From positions 1-27,749 of the forward strand of contig JAZDPW010000004.1 in NCBI GenBank assembly GCA_043797305.1: DNA of 27,749 nucleotides, read 5' to 3'. Numbering within the stretch: the first letter of the stretch is position 1; every line of letters starts with the position of its first letter. Below, in pieces: positions 14,412 through 21,794 of this stretch. The notes beneath the pieces were generated by a model. It ran no database searches, was not told the origin of the DNA, and saw only the letters and a list, made by a program, of their open reading frames with translations. Made by a program: the position numbers and the translations under genes. This DNA is from CAZGHF01 sp043797305 (GTDB lineage Bacteria; Patescibacteriota; Minisyncoccia; UBA6257; GWB1-50-10).

Positions 14412-15419
14412 ATGTTGAATCCTGAAGCAAAATTGAATCCGAAAGTTTTCGACGAGGACGTGGAAATGAAGCCAACCCGGGACGGGTACGGCGAAGGGTT
14501 AGTGGCGGCGGGCGATGAGAACAAGAATGTGGTAGCACTTTGCGCCGACCTTACGGAATCCACACGGGCGGAAGCGTTTGCGAAAAAATACCCGGAAAGA
14601 TTTTTCGAGTGCGGGGTGGCCGAGCAGAATATGGCAACCATTGCTGCCGGCTTGGGAATTTCCGGAAAAATTCCTTTTATTTCCTCTTACGCCACTTTTA
14701 GCCCCGGCAGGAACCTGGAGCAAATTCGGACAACCATCGCTTACAATGATTCCAACGTAAAAATCGCCGGACACCACGCCGGGGTTTCGGTAGGACCGGA
14801 CGGCGCTACCCATCAGGCAACCGAAGATATCGCCATCATGCGGGCGATGCCCAATATGAAAATTTTCGTGCCGTGCGATGCGATTGAAGCCAAAAAAGCG
14901 GTCGTTGCCGCCGCCGGCGTCTGGGGACCGGTTTACATTCGCTTCGGCCGGGAGAAGAGCGCGGTTGTGACGACCGAGGAAACGCCTTTTACCCCCGGCA
15001 AGGCGGAAATTTTCTGGGATTCCTCGCTCGGCTCGGAACGATTAAAACCTCGAGCGGTTTTAATCGCCTGCGGCATTTTGGTTCATAATGCTCTTCTTGC
15101 CGCGGAGGAACTGGAGAGGGAGAAAATCGGCACGATAGTTTTGAATAACCACACCTTGAAGCCGATGGATGAGAAGAAAATCGTTGAAACGGCAAAAAGA
15201 ACCGGGGCGGTGGTGACGGTGGAAGAACATCAAGTCACCGGCGGCTTGGGCGGAGCGGTGGCGGAAATTTTGGCGAAGAATGCGCCGACACCGATGGAAT
15301 TCATCGGCCTTCAGGATACTTTCGGCGAATCGGGAAATCCCGAGGAGCTCATAGAGAAATACGGAATGGGCGTGGAAGATATCGTTAAGGCCGTAAAAAG
15401 AGCCATTAAAAGAAAATAA
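14412..15419 (+). CDS. Transketolase, C-terminal subunit
   Basis: 335 aa. It holds the pyrimidine-binding domain (to about residue 190) and the transketolase C-terminal domain. The catalytic glutamate is Glu71 in FFECGVAEQNM, which activates thiamine diphosphate in the partner subunit. SYATFSPGRNLEQIR, HHAGVSVGPDGATHQATEDIAIMR and VTVEEHQVTGGLGGAV are family blocks. It resembles 1-deoxyxylulose-5-phosphate synthase in this half, but the split layout and the upstream partner fit transketolase. It starts 2 bp after the N-terminal subunit gene and ends 4 bp before the kinase gene. Confidence 0.93.
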   Translation: MLNPEAKLNPKVFDEDVEMKPTRDGYGEGLVAAGDENKNVVALCADLTESTRAEAFAKKYPERFFECGVAEQNMATIAAGLGISGKIPFISSYATFSPGRNLEQIRTTIAYNDSNVKIAGHHAGVSVGPDGATHQATEDIAIMRAMPNMKIFVPCDAIEAKKAVVAAAGVWGPVYIRFGREKSAVVTTEETPFTPGKAEIFWDSSLGSERLKPRAVLIACGILVHNALLAAEELEREKIGTIVLNNHTLKPMDEKKIVETAKRTGAVVTVEEHQVTGGLGGAVAEILAKNAPTPMEFIGLQDTFGESGNPEELIEKYGMGVEDIVKAVKRAIKRK

Positions 15420-15423
15420 TTTT

Positions 15424-16428
15424 ATGTTTGATGTAATTACCATAGGAACGGCGACGAGAGATATTTTTTTGAGCGGTTCGTCTTTCAAGGTCTTGAAAGA
15501 CCCAGCTCACCTTAAGAAAATCGGATTCAAGACCGGTGAGGCGGAATGCCTTGCTTTGGGTTCGAAAATCGAGGTTGAAAAACCCATCCTCACCTTGGGG
15601 GGCGGAGCGGCAAACGCGGCCGTTACTTTTGCAAGGCAAGGTTTTAAAACGGCGGCGCTCATTAAGATCGGCGACGACGAAATCGGCGAAGAAGTAGTGG
15701 CGGCCTTAAAGCGCGAAAAAATCGCGCCGCTTGCGGCCGTGGACGAAAAACTCGGCACCGCGTATTCGACCATTCTCCTTGCTCCCGGCGGCGAAAGGAC
15801 GATTCTCGTTTACCGGGGCGCTTCATCTGACTTCAGGGAAAAAGAAATACCGATGAGAAAACTGAAATGTCGCTGGGCTTACATTTCGCCGGGGGCGATT
15901 TCAATTCCCCTGATGCAGCTTATCGTCATGCAGCTCAAAAAATTGGGAGCAAGAGTGGCGATGAATCCTTCAAAGCATTATCTCGAAGCGGGCGTTGCAA
16001 AATTAAGGCAGATTTTGAGGAATCTCGACGTCGTTGTCGTGAACCGGGAAGAGGCCTCTTATTTAACCGGTATCGATTACGGCAAGGAGAAAGCGATTTT
16101 CGGAAAATTTGACGAACTGGTGCCGGGAATAGCGGTTATGACCGATGGCCGGAACGGCGCTTCGATTTCCGACGGAAAATACATTTACCGGGCCGGCATC
16201 TTTCCGGAGGGTAAGCTTATTGACCGAACCGGAGCGGGGGACGCCTTCGGAGCCGGTTTTGTGGCCGGGTTGATGAGGAAAAGAGATGTTTGTTTCGCCC
16301 TGCGGCTTGCCGCAGCCAACTCGACTTCGGTCGTCGAAGAAATCGGCGCCGAAGAAGGGATTTTAAGAAAAGAAGATTTTAAGAAAAAACGCTGGCAATA
16401 TCTGGACTTGGACGTAGAACCACTATAA
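15424..16428 (+). CDS. PfkB-family carbohydrate kinase
   Basis: 334 aa ribokinase-fold kinase. GGGAANAAVTFARQGF (about 59-74) is the substrate-binding signature 1, and RTGAGDAFGAGFVAGL (268-283), with catalytic Asp273, is signature 2. PfkB members phosphorylate ribose, fructose 6-phosphate, adenosine or other sugars; the exact substrate cannot be told from sequence. Placement directly behind transketolase suggests a sugar feeding the pentose phosphate or glycolytic steps, possibly filling in for a missing classical phosphofructokinase. Its stop overlaps the start of the next gene by one base (TAATG). Confidence 0.9.
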   Translation: MFDVITIGTATRDIFLSGSSFKVLKDPAHLKKIGFKTGEAECLALGSKIEVEKPILTLGGGAANAAVTFARQGFKTAALIKIGDDEIGEEVVAALKREKIAPLAAVDEKLGTAYSTILLAPGGERTILVYRGASSDFREKEIPMRKLKCRWAYISPGAISIPLMQLIVMQLKKLGARVAMNPSKHYLEAGVAKLRQILRNLDVVVVNREEASYLTGIDYGKEKAIFGKFDELVPGIAVMTDGRNGASISDGKYIYRAGIFPEGKLIDRTGAGDAFGAGFVAGLMRKRDVCFALRLAAANSTSVVEEIGAEEGILRKEDFKKKRWQYLDLDVEPL

Positions 16429-17684
16429 TGGCGGCGGAAAAACTGGCAAAAATTTTAAGAGCCGACAAAGATTATCTCCGGCGCATCGAAGAGAGATTTT
16501 CCTATATGACCGGGAAAAAAGGCGTGCTTGACGAGATTGTTGAGGAAAACAACAAGGCGATTAAAAATTGCCTGGCGATGCTTGGGGTCGGAAACGGCGA
16601 GGAGGTGAGAGCGGAAGAAATTTATCAGGGTTTGATTTCAAAGATGGAATCAGACGATAACAAGATTTCCGAGGCGCTGGGCCGGCCGGTCTGTTCCAAA
16701 ATGGCGGATTGCGAGAAAGTCCTTGCGGTTTCCAAGAAAGTCGCCGGCGTAAACCACGGCTTTTTCCTGAAAGAAGAAAAAGCGGTGGAGTTCCTTAAAA
16801 AGGAGCCGCCGAAGAAAATCCTTTCCTATCTCGGTTATGATTCGGTTGACGAAATGCTCCCGAAAGAAAATCTTTTTGAGGTCTACAGCGCCTTGCGGTT
16901 TATCGAAGGGAATGACTGGCTAAACGGCGTCTTTTTCAAGCAATACGAAGGTCTTACCGTTTCCGATTTCGAGGAGAGGCCGATTGTCGCTCAAGCTCTC
17001 GGTGAGAAGTGGGCAAAGGCGGCCGAGTCGTTCATGAAAAAGAAGTGGCACAATATCAGCCACCTTAAGGAGTTGGGAGTCGTGTTCGTGATTCCGGCAA
17101 CCTTAGGCATCCCAGGCGAGCTTTTGCGGATGATGAGTTTGATTTTCCATTATTTGCACGAGATACCTTTTTATTCCGACATGTTCCGGCGGGCAGCGGA
17201 GACCCCCATTACTTTCGCGCCGAGCGTCATTTCGCTCCTTCGGGGCGACGTTTTTGACAGACAAATTCCGGAAGGAGACAAATCGCTTTGGCTCGTTGTT
17301 CAGCGGTACCTGGCAAAGGATGACGAAAATGACTGGCGGCTCTTTGTGCCGCACATAAGTCCCGAAGCTCTTCATTGGTCGAGAGCGGAAGAAGATTTGG
17401 TGAAGGCGAGCTCGGTTCTCGACGGCTTTGCTTCGGATTTGATTTTTTGGCAGAACTTGGGTTGGGTTGGCGATTATTTCAAAGACAGTGCTGGGAACGA
17501 TATTCTTGTGAGTTTTGATTTGGTGGATACGGTAATGAGCTTGGTGATGAAGAAAGATTTGGTAAAATATCTTTATCATCACCAGGAGGCGCTTTGGAAC
17601 AAGATTTTCACCAAATACATGGGTGAGGACCAGCTTGAGAAATTTTCCAAAGATTATTTGCTGGAGGGGTATTTTGAGATTTAG
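16428..17684 (+). CDS. Unknown 418-aa protein at the end of the transketolase-kinase operon
   Basis: The start overlaps the pfkB stop by one base (TAATG), so the two are translationally coupled. No known domain is recognised. The protein appears soluble and mostly helical, with no signal peptide. A weakly hydrophobic stretch near 220-240 (VVFVIPATLGIPGELLRMM) is more likely a buried helix than a membrane segment. Trp-, Phe- and His-rich blocks such as MKKKWHNISHL, FHYLHEIPFYSDMF and KYLYHHQEALW could be conserved. Its position suggests a role in sugar-phosphate metabolism or in regulating the upstream enzymes, but this is inference from context only. Element E2 begins 5 nt after its stop. Confidence 0.8.
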   Translation: MAAEKLAKILRADKDYLRRIEERFSYMTGKKGVLDEIVEENNKAIKNCLAMLGVGNGEEVRAEEIYQGLISKMESDDNKISEALGRPVCSKMADCEKVLAVSKKVAGVNHGFFLKEEKAVEFLKKEPPKKILSYLGYDSVDEMLPKENLFEVYSALRFIEGNDWLNGVFFKQYEGLTVSDFEERPIVAQALGEKWAKAAESFMKKKWHNISHLKELGVVFVIPATLGIPGELLRMMSLIFHYLHEIPFYSDMFRRAAETPITFAPSVISLLRGDVFDRQIPEGDKSLWLVVQRYLAKDDENDWRLFVPHISPEALHWSRAEEDLVKASSVLDGFASDLIFWQNLGWVGDYFKDSAGNDILVSFDLVDTVMSLVMKKDLVKYLYHHQEALWNKIFTKYMGEDQLEKFSKDYLLEGYFEI

Positions 17685-17689
17685 CTATT

Positions 17690-17803
17690 TTCAGAGAGAA
17701 AACACAGGTTCGAGAGGCGTGGCCATTGGTCTTTAATCTCCAGCTTTAATTCAAGATTGTCTGACTTACCCTTAGTCTCTCTCACCTGCATTTTCTCTCT
17801 GAA
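17690..17803 (+). ncRNA. Structured element E2 (homologous to E1 at 10818), before the aldolase
   Basis: 114 nt. P1 pairs 17690-17708 with 17785-17803 (CAGAGAGAAAA..CAGG with CCTG..TTTTCTCTCTG; 17 of 19 pairs). P2 is GAGAGGC (17712-17718) with GTCTCTC (17775-17781), including one G-U pair. Relative to E1 the second pair of P2 has changed from T-A to A-T on both sides. P3 is shorter and different (AATCT/AGATT). The internal loop keeps GTGGCCA and CTGACTTACCCTTA, matching GTGCCA and CTAACCTACCCAA in E1, and the tail ACCAAACTTGGCGAGC matches E1 at most positions. Possible roles are as for E1. Confidence 0.6.
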
Positions 17804-17825
17804 CCAAACTTGGCGAGCGGGCGCT

Positions 17826-17834
17826 TGGTATAAT
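17826..17834 (+). promoter_or_regulatory. Extended -10 promoter of the aldolase gene (leaderless)
   Basis: TGGTATAAT (TGn plus perfect -10) ends exactly 6 nt before ATG 17841. It is downstream of E2. Confidence 0.7.
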
Positions 17835-17840
17835 ATCTAT

Positions 17841-18716
17841 ATGATAAGTTTAATAAAAATTATAAGAGAAGCCGAGAAAAAAAGAGTGGCGGTGGGGCAT
17901 TTTAATGTTTCCAATCTGGAAATGTTGAAAGCCGTGTCCCACGTTGCCGAAAAAATGAAATTGCCCGTCGTGATAGGTGTTTCGGAAGGCGAGCGGGGGT
18001 ATATCGGTATCCATCATATCCGCGATTTGGTTTTGAGTTACAACAAGGAGCATTCCGGTAATGGCTATCGTTTGTTTTTAAACGCCGACCATACTTACTC
18101 GCTGGAAAAAGCGAAGGAGGCGGCGAGGGAGGGGTTTGACTCGATTATTTTCGACGGGAGCAAATTGCCTTTCAAAGAAAATATCAAAAGAACGAGAGAA
18201 GCGGTGAGAGCCGTGAAGAAAATCAATAAAAATGCGGTGGTTGAAGGCGAGCTGGGATTTATCGGCCAATCTTCAAAAATTTTGAAAAAACTGCCGGAAG
18301 GGGCGGTTATAAAGCCAAGGGACTTGCCGACGGCGGCAGAAGCGCTTCGGTTCGTGAAAGAAACGGGCGTGGATATGCTCGCGCCGGCAGTGGGAAACAT
18401 TCACGGAATGATGGAAGACGCAAAAAATCCCAATTTGCAAATAGAACGCATCCGGGAAATTAAGAAAGCGGTAAGAATCCCGCTCGTTTTGCACGGCGGT
18501 TCGGGCATTTCCGGCCGCGATTTCCGGGCGGCAATCAAGGCGGGGATTTCCCTGATTCACATTTCAACCGAACTGCGGGTAGCCTGGCGCGGGGGATTAG
18601 AGAGGGCGCTTAAAGAAAGCAAGGACGAAATTGCGCCTTATAAAATAATGCCCAAAGTTCTCGGGGAAATGGAGGAGGTGATTAAGGGGAAATTGCGCTT
18701 GTTCGGCGGGTTATGA
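17841..18716 (+). CDS. fba: Class II (zinc) fructose-bisphosphate/ketose-bisphosphate aldolase
   Basis: 291 aa from ATG 17841; a longer frame from 17757 would cover E2 and the promoter and is rejected. The enzyme splits fructose 1,6-bisphosphate into two triose phosphates. Candidate catalytic Asp83 and zinc ligand His84 lie in NADHTYS (family LDHG), with further zinc ligands His188 in AVGNIHGM and His218 in LVLHGGSGI. FNVSNLEMLKAV (21-32), VEGELG and ISTELR complete the pattern. NADHTYS and GNIHG deviate from the most common LHLDHG and GTSHG, so a related ketose bisphosphate (such as tagatose) is possible. It joins gap, tkt, rpe and rpiB in one metabolic set. Confidence 0.9.
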   Translation: MISLIKIIREAEKKRVAVGHFNVSNLEMLKAVSHVAEKMKLPVVIGVSEGERGYIGIHHIRDLVLSYNKEHSGNGYRLFLNADHTYSLEKAKEAAREGFDSIIFDGSKLPFKENIKRTREAVRAVKKINKNAVVEGELGFIGQSSKILKKLPEGAVIKPRDLPTAAEALRFVKETGVDMLAPAVGNIHGMMEDAKNPNLQIERIREIKKAVRIPLVLHGGSGISGRDFRAAIKAGISLIHISTELRVAWRGGLERALKESKDEIAPYKIMPKVLGEMEEVIKGKLRLFGGL

Positions 18717-18717
18717 T
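18712..18717 (+). promoter_or_regulatory. -10 box for the 18724 gene (leaderless)
   Basis: TATGAT overlaps the aldolase stop codon and ends 6 nt before ATG 18724, the spacing seen at the other leaderless starts. Confidence 0.45.
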
Positions 18718-18723
18718 AAATAT

Positions 18724-20484
18724 ATGGAAAAACCGCCAAAATTTATAGAAGAATTTTCTAGAAAAGAATCTCCGGAAGAGAGACAGCAAGTCGCTGAGGA
18801 TATCCGAGCTAAGCGAGCGGAACATTTCTCGGAAAAATGTGCTCGGACGGAGAAGCAAGCCGAATTGCAGCAATCTATAAGTGAGCGAGAGCAAGCTTTA
18901 TTTGAGCAGCTGGAATCAATTCGTGATTTGGAAGATGAAATTGGAGAACTTTCCACTGCAAGATTTGGAGAGGTCTTACATTATTTCCGGTTGAGAAAAC
19001 TTCGTGCCGATGCGGCTATCGGTCAGAGAACCTATGAAGAGCTGAAAGAACAGCAGGACGCTGGAGTCGTAGAGCAGCAAGTAATCTCCGCTGAATTGGG
19101 TTCGGAGGAAACGCCGCCGGCGCTGCGAAAGGCAAAAGAGATGTTAGATGATTTCTACAGGAACCAAAAAGAGAAATGGGCGAAAAGCGATTACACGAAT
19201 GAAGATATAACAGAAAATTTCTCCGAGGAACATTTAGCATCATTGTCTCTTGAGGATTACTCACTCCTGCTTAGAAGATTTCCTGGCGAAATGGTTGCTC
19301 ATGTTACGCGACAGGGTATTAGGGATCATATCGGTCACGCGTTTCACACAGGTGGCGAAGGCGCTTACGCTAACGGATTCATGAAGATGGTTGAAGACGG
19401 AAGGTTACGTTCACCTTTGGGCGTCTATCTCGTTGAGAGTGACAAGGAAGAAGCTGTTGCTCGCTTTCTTCATCTTAGTGAATTCTCGACCAAGGATGAG
19501 GCGTTAAAATATCTTTCTACTCTCACCGATGTGAGACAAGGAGAACAGGCAAGTTATGTGGATAGAATGGCGATCCACTTTGCGACGGAAGAGGTTGCCG
19601 ATTGCTACTACGGTTCTGAAAAAGGCAATGAGATTTTTGTCGCATACCCTTCCACATATATTGCTTCCCAATATTATTTCAGCGGTCAGCTCACCGAAGG
19701 AGGTGGGGGATATTGGAACGACCAATGGGTTTGGGCCAATGAAGAGAGGGGGATGGACTTGAATGCCGGGCTTGTATTTATTCCCGCTGAGGCAAGGGTT
19801 GATAGAGAAACCGGTTCACGATATGAGATCGACCAAGACGGCAACCCCATTAAAAATTTTGAGTACCAAACGGCGTTCAGAAGAGTTGTAGACTCAGCCG
19901 ATTTTCATGATTTTGCCAGGCAAGCCATGGAAATAACCGGCAAGCTTAACCAGTCGTGGGATAACCCAGATCTCTCATCAAGGAATCAGGATTTGCTAAG
20001 GAAATTAGAACCGTTCCGACAGAAACTAGAGGATGATTTCGGCATAACTGACCGGCGACTTCAAATGGCAATCCTTAATTATCACAACTTGTTCGGGATT
20101 GATGTTCAGAAAAGGAACGAGGAAGAGGGTAAAGAAAACCCTTTTGGCTCGGTTGATTCGGAAATTGAAAGAGCACTCAAAGAAGAGGGAATTTTATACG
20201 TGGAAGCAAAGAATGCAATAAGTTCTAAAGAATTTTGGGAGACGTATTTTGATAAAAATTCCTCACAACGGTCGTCAAAAATCGTTTATTATAAAGGAGC
20301 TGATCCAACCCGCGCACTTTGGCGATGGAGGCAAGAGCGGGGGATAAGCAAAAGAGTAGAAGATATTAATATTGGTTTTGCCGGAAGGCGTGTCGAGCGG
20401 GACGCACCGGAGGCGACCGCTGGCCTCGAACGCTTCAAAATCCTTGCCGAAAAGGTTATTGAGGATTACTTTGCTCGTTCTTAG
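18724..20484 (+). CDS. Large unknown protein (586 aa) with N-terminal coiled coil
   Basis: No known family is assigned. Residues about 10-140 are rich in Glu, Gln and Lys with heptad-like spacing, which suggests a coiled coil. A globular part follows, with a His-rich patch (DHIGHAFHTGGEGAYANGF) and a well-ordered block GNEIFVAYPSTYIASQYYF .. GGGGYWNDQWVWANEE .. LNAGLVFIPAEARVD at about 300-360. Its aromatic and acidic residues look enzyme-like. The C-terminal third is helical. No signal peptide or membrane segment is present. It starts 7 bp after fba but has its own -10 box. Codon use is native-like. It may be a CPR-specific protein; a distant ADP-ribosyltransferase-like fold is a guess without support beyond general appearance. 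Confidence 0.75.
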   Translation: MEKPPKFIEEFSRKESPEERQQVAEDIRAKRAEHFSEKCARTEKQAELQQSISEREQALFEQLESIRDLEDEIGELSTARFGEVLHYFRLRKLRADAAIGQRTYEELKEQQDAGVVEQQVISAELGSEETPPALRKAKEMLDDFYRNQKEKWAKSDYTNEDITENFSEEHLASLSLEDYSLLLRRFPGEMVAHVTRQGIRDHIGHAFHTGGEGAYANGFMKMVEDGRLRSPLGVYLVESDKEEAVARFLHLSEFSTKDEALKYLSTLTDVRQGEQASYVDRMAIHFATEEVADCYYGSEKGNEIFVAYPSTYIASQYYFSGQLTEGGGGYWNDQWVWANEERGMDLNAGLVFIPAEARVDRETGSRYEIDQDGNPIKNFEYQTAFRRVVDSADFHDFARQAMEITGKLNQSWDNPDLSSRNQDLLRKLEPFRQKLEDDFGITDRRLQMAILNYHNLFGIDVQKRNEEEGKENPFGSVDSEIERALKEEGILYVEAKNAISSKEFWETYFDKNSSQRSSKIVYYKGADPTRALWRWRQERGISKRVEDINIGFAGRRVERDAPEATAGLERFKILAEKVIEDYFARS

Positions 20485-20514
20485 ACTCGTTGGCGTGTGG
20501 ACGTTTTTCAAATA

Positions 20515-20543
20515 TTGACATAGTTTTGGTAGTATGTTATAAT
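20515..20543 (+). promoter_or_regulatory. Consensus sigma-70 promoter of the second GC-rich cassette
   Basis: Perfect TTGACA (20515-20520), a 17 bp spacer and perfect TATAAT (20538-20543). Transcription would start near 20550. It is the strongest promoter in the window by match to consensus. Confidence 0.88.
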
Positions 20544-20549
20544 TAAAAG

Positions 20550-20565
20550 AACCTCAGGAGAGGTT
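20550..20565 (+). promoter_or_regulatory. 5'-end hairpin with AGGAG in the loop
   Basis: AACCTC-AGGA-GAGGTT forms a perfect 6 bp stem at the predicted 5' end of the transcript. AGGAG (20556-20560) lies across the loop, 9 nt before a GTG at 20570. It could protect the mRNA end or control an alternative start. Confidence 0.5.
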
Positions 20566-20632
20566 TAGGGTGAGGTATCGAGACCCATCCTACCAGTTCC
20601 TTGACAGCCCCAAAGGGGTAATGGAGGGAACC

Positions 20633-21073
20633 ATGTTGGTGCTCCAAGTTCTGTGCGTTCTCATCCCGGTCATCGTGACCGTGGTATGGGCGCAGGTGGA
20701 TTTTTCCCGGCACTTTCCGGGATATGCGCCGCCACTCTTCGCACGGGACATTTCCCGCAAACAAGCGGGCGTGAATGCCCGCCTCGTGGACCTCTTCGTC
20801 GAAATGCTCGCGCATTTCAAGGTCGAGGACCTCGTGGGCCGCGACCCCGCCAGTCGGCTGTCGTGGGCGACCGCGATGGCCAAGAAGAAAGCTTTGGCTA
20901 CCTGGAAGGCAGCCATTCGCTGGGGGTTCGTAACCGCTCGGAATCCCTTCCGGCACTATAAGGAGATATCCCGAGTGTGGCCGATGGAGCCCGTCTCGGC
21001 CGACTTCGTCGGGCTTGCTCGGCGAATCAAGCAGCTCAAGGTCGAGTTCAGGGTGAAGGAGGTCGTCGTATGA
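20633..21073 (+). CDS. Small membrane protein of the second GC-rich cassette, unknown function
   Basis: 146 aa from ATG 20633, which has GGAGG (20623-20627) 5 nt upstream. An in-frame GTG at 20570 with AGGAG 9 nt upstream would add 21 residues before the hydrophobic part. Residues 1-20 (MLVLQVLCVLIPVIVTVVWA) form one membrane segment or signal anchor. The rest is basic and helical, with no recognised domain (SWATAMAKKKALATWKAAIRW). C- and G-ending codons and strong Shine-Dalgarno sites separate it from its neighbours. The stop overlaps the next start (ATGA), so it is coupled to the lipoprotein gene. Confidence 0.65.
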   Translation: MLVLQVLCVLIPVIVTVVWAQVDFSRHFPGYAPPLFARDISRKQAGVNARLVDLFVEMLAHFKVEDLVGRDPASRLSWATAMAKKKALATWKAAIRWGFVTARNPFRHYKEISRVWPMEPVSADFVGLARRIKQLKVEFRVKEVVV

Positions 21074-21726
21074 AGACGCTGCTGAACCTTCTGTGGTGGA
21101 CCTTCTTCGTCATCAACTTCGGAGGGTGCTCGCCTTCGGGTGAGATTCCTCCGACGGAGGAGGAACAGCAGGACTCCCTGCCGAGACCCTTCGATGAGTT
21201 ACACGGTGGGGAGCGGTGGTCGGTGGCCAAACTGATCGCTATCGTGACCTACGATAAGGACCAGTGCAGAATGCCGGTGACTCACTTCCTCGACCTCCTT
21301 GATGTCCAACGAAGTGGCCATCACCGCTTGGAGGCGGCAGTTCGTATAATGCCGAACTTCGACGAGGTGCTCGACAGGCATGCCATCGCTCTGGGGAAGA
21401 TGGTCTTCGCTCCTGAAGTGAAGTTGCGCGAAGACGATCCGGGATCGTACCGTCGCCACCTGTTCCACCTCCGGGCGGAGACGTACGAACACCTCCTTGA
21501 ACGACGAATTCCGTTCGACTCCCTGGGGGTCACAAAGGAGACGGCGAGAGAGATGATTCTCGCCTCCGGCAACGACCACATCAGGGGAATCTTCGCCGGC
21601 AATTACGATGGCGAGGAGGATGAGTATGACGTTGCCGCGGAGCTGATTTGGCTCCGTTTCTCGCCGAGGCAGATTTCCGCCTTCCCCCCAATCACCGCGG
21701 ACTCGGTCAGTAAGGGTCTGCGGTAG
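21070..21726 (+). CDS. Probable lipoprotein of the second GC-rich cassette, unknown function
   Basis: 218 aa from ATG 21070, with AGGAGG (21057-21062) 7 nt upstream and a 4-base overlap with the preceding gene. The N-terminus MKTLLNLLWWTFFVINFGGC ends in a lipobox-like FGGC with Cys20, so it is probably a lipid-anchored exterior protein. The mature part is acidic with many Arg and His; blocks such as HFLDLLDVQRSGHHRLEAAVRIM and LGKMVFAPEV suggest helices, but no domain is recognised. A perfect terminator follows. The cassette of promoter, two coupled genes and terminator looks like an independent acquired unit. Confidence 0.65.
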   Translation: MKTLLNLLWWTFFVINFGGCSPSGEIPPTEEEQQDSLPRPFDELHGGERWSVAKLIAIVTYDKDQCRMPVTHFLDLLDVQRSGHHRLEAAVRIMPNFDEVLDRHAIALGKMVFAPEVKLREDDPGSYRRHLFHLRAETYEHLLERRIPFDSLGVTKETAREMILASGNDHIRGIFAGNYDGEEDEYDVAAELIWLRFSPRQISAFPPITADSVSKGLR

Positions 21727-21735
21727 GGTCAGCAT

Positions 21736-21776
21736 TCTCCCCGGTAGCCAGGTTGGTTGCCGGGGAGAGACTTTTT
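21736..21776 (+). terminator. Intrinsic terminator of the second GC-rich cassette
   Basis: TCTCCCCGG (21736-21744) pairs perfectly with CCGGGGAGA (21760-21768) around a 15 nt loop, followed by ACTTTTT. Confidence 0.9.
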
Positions 21777-21794
21777 ATGCTTCAATGAATTGGT

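Noticed and set aside
17757..17840. Upstream start for the aldolase
   Set aside because: It would translate the conserved E2 arm and the promoter; all homology begins at ATG 17841, which follows TATAAT by 6 nt.
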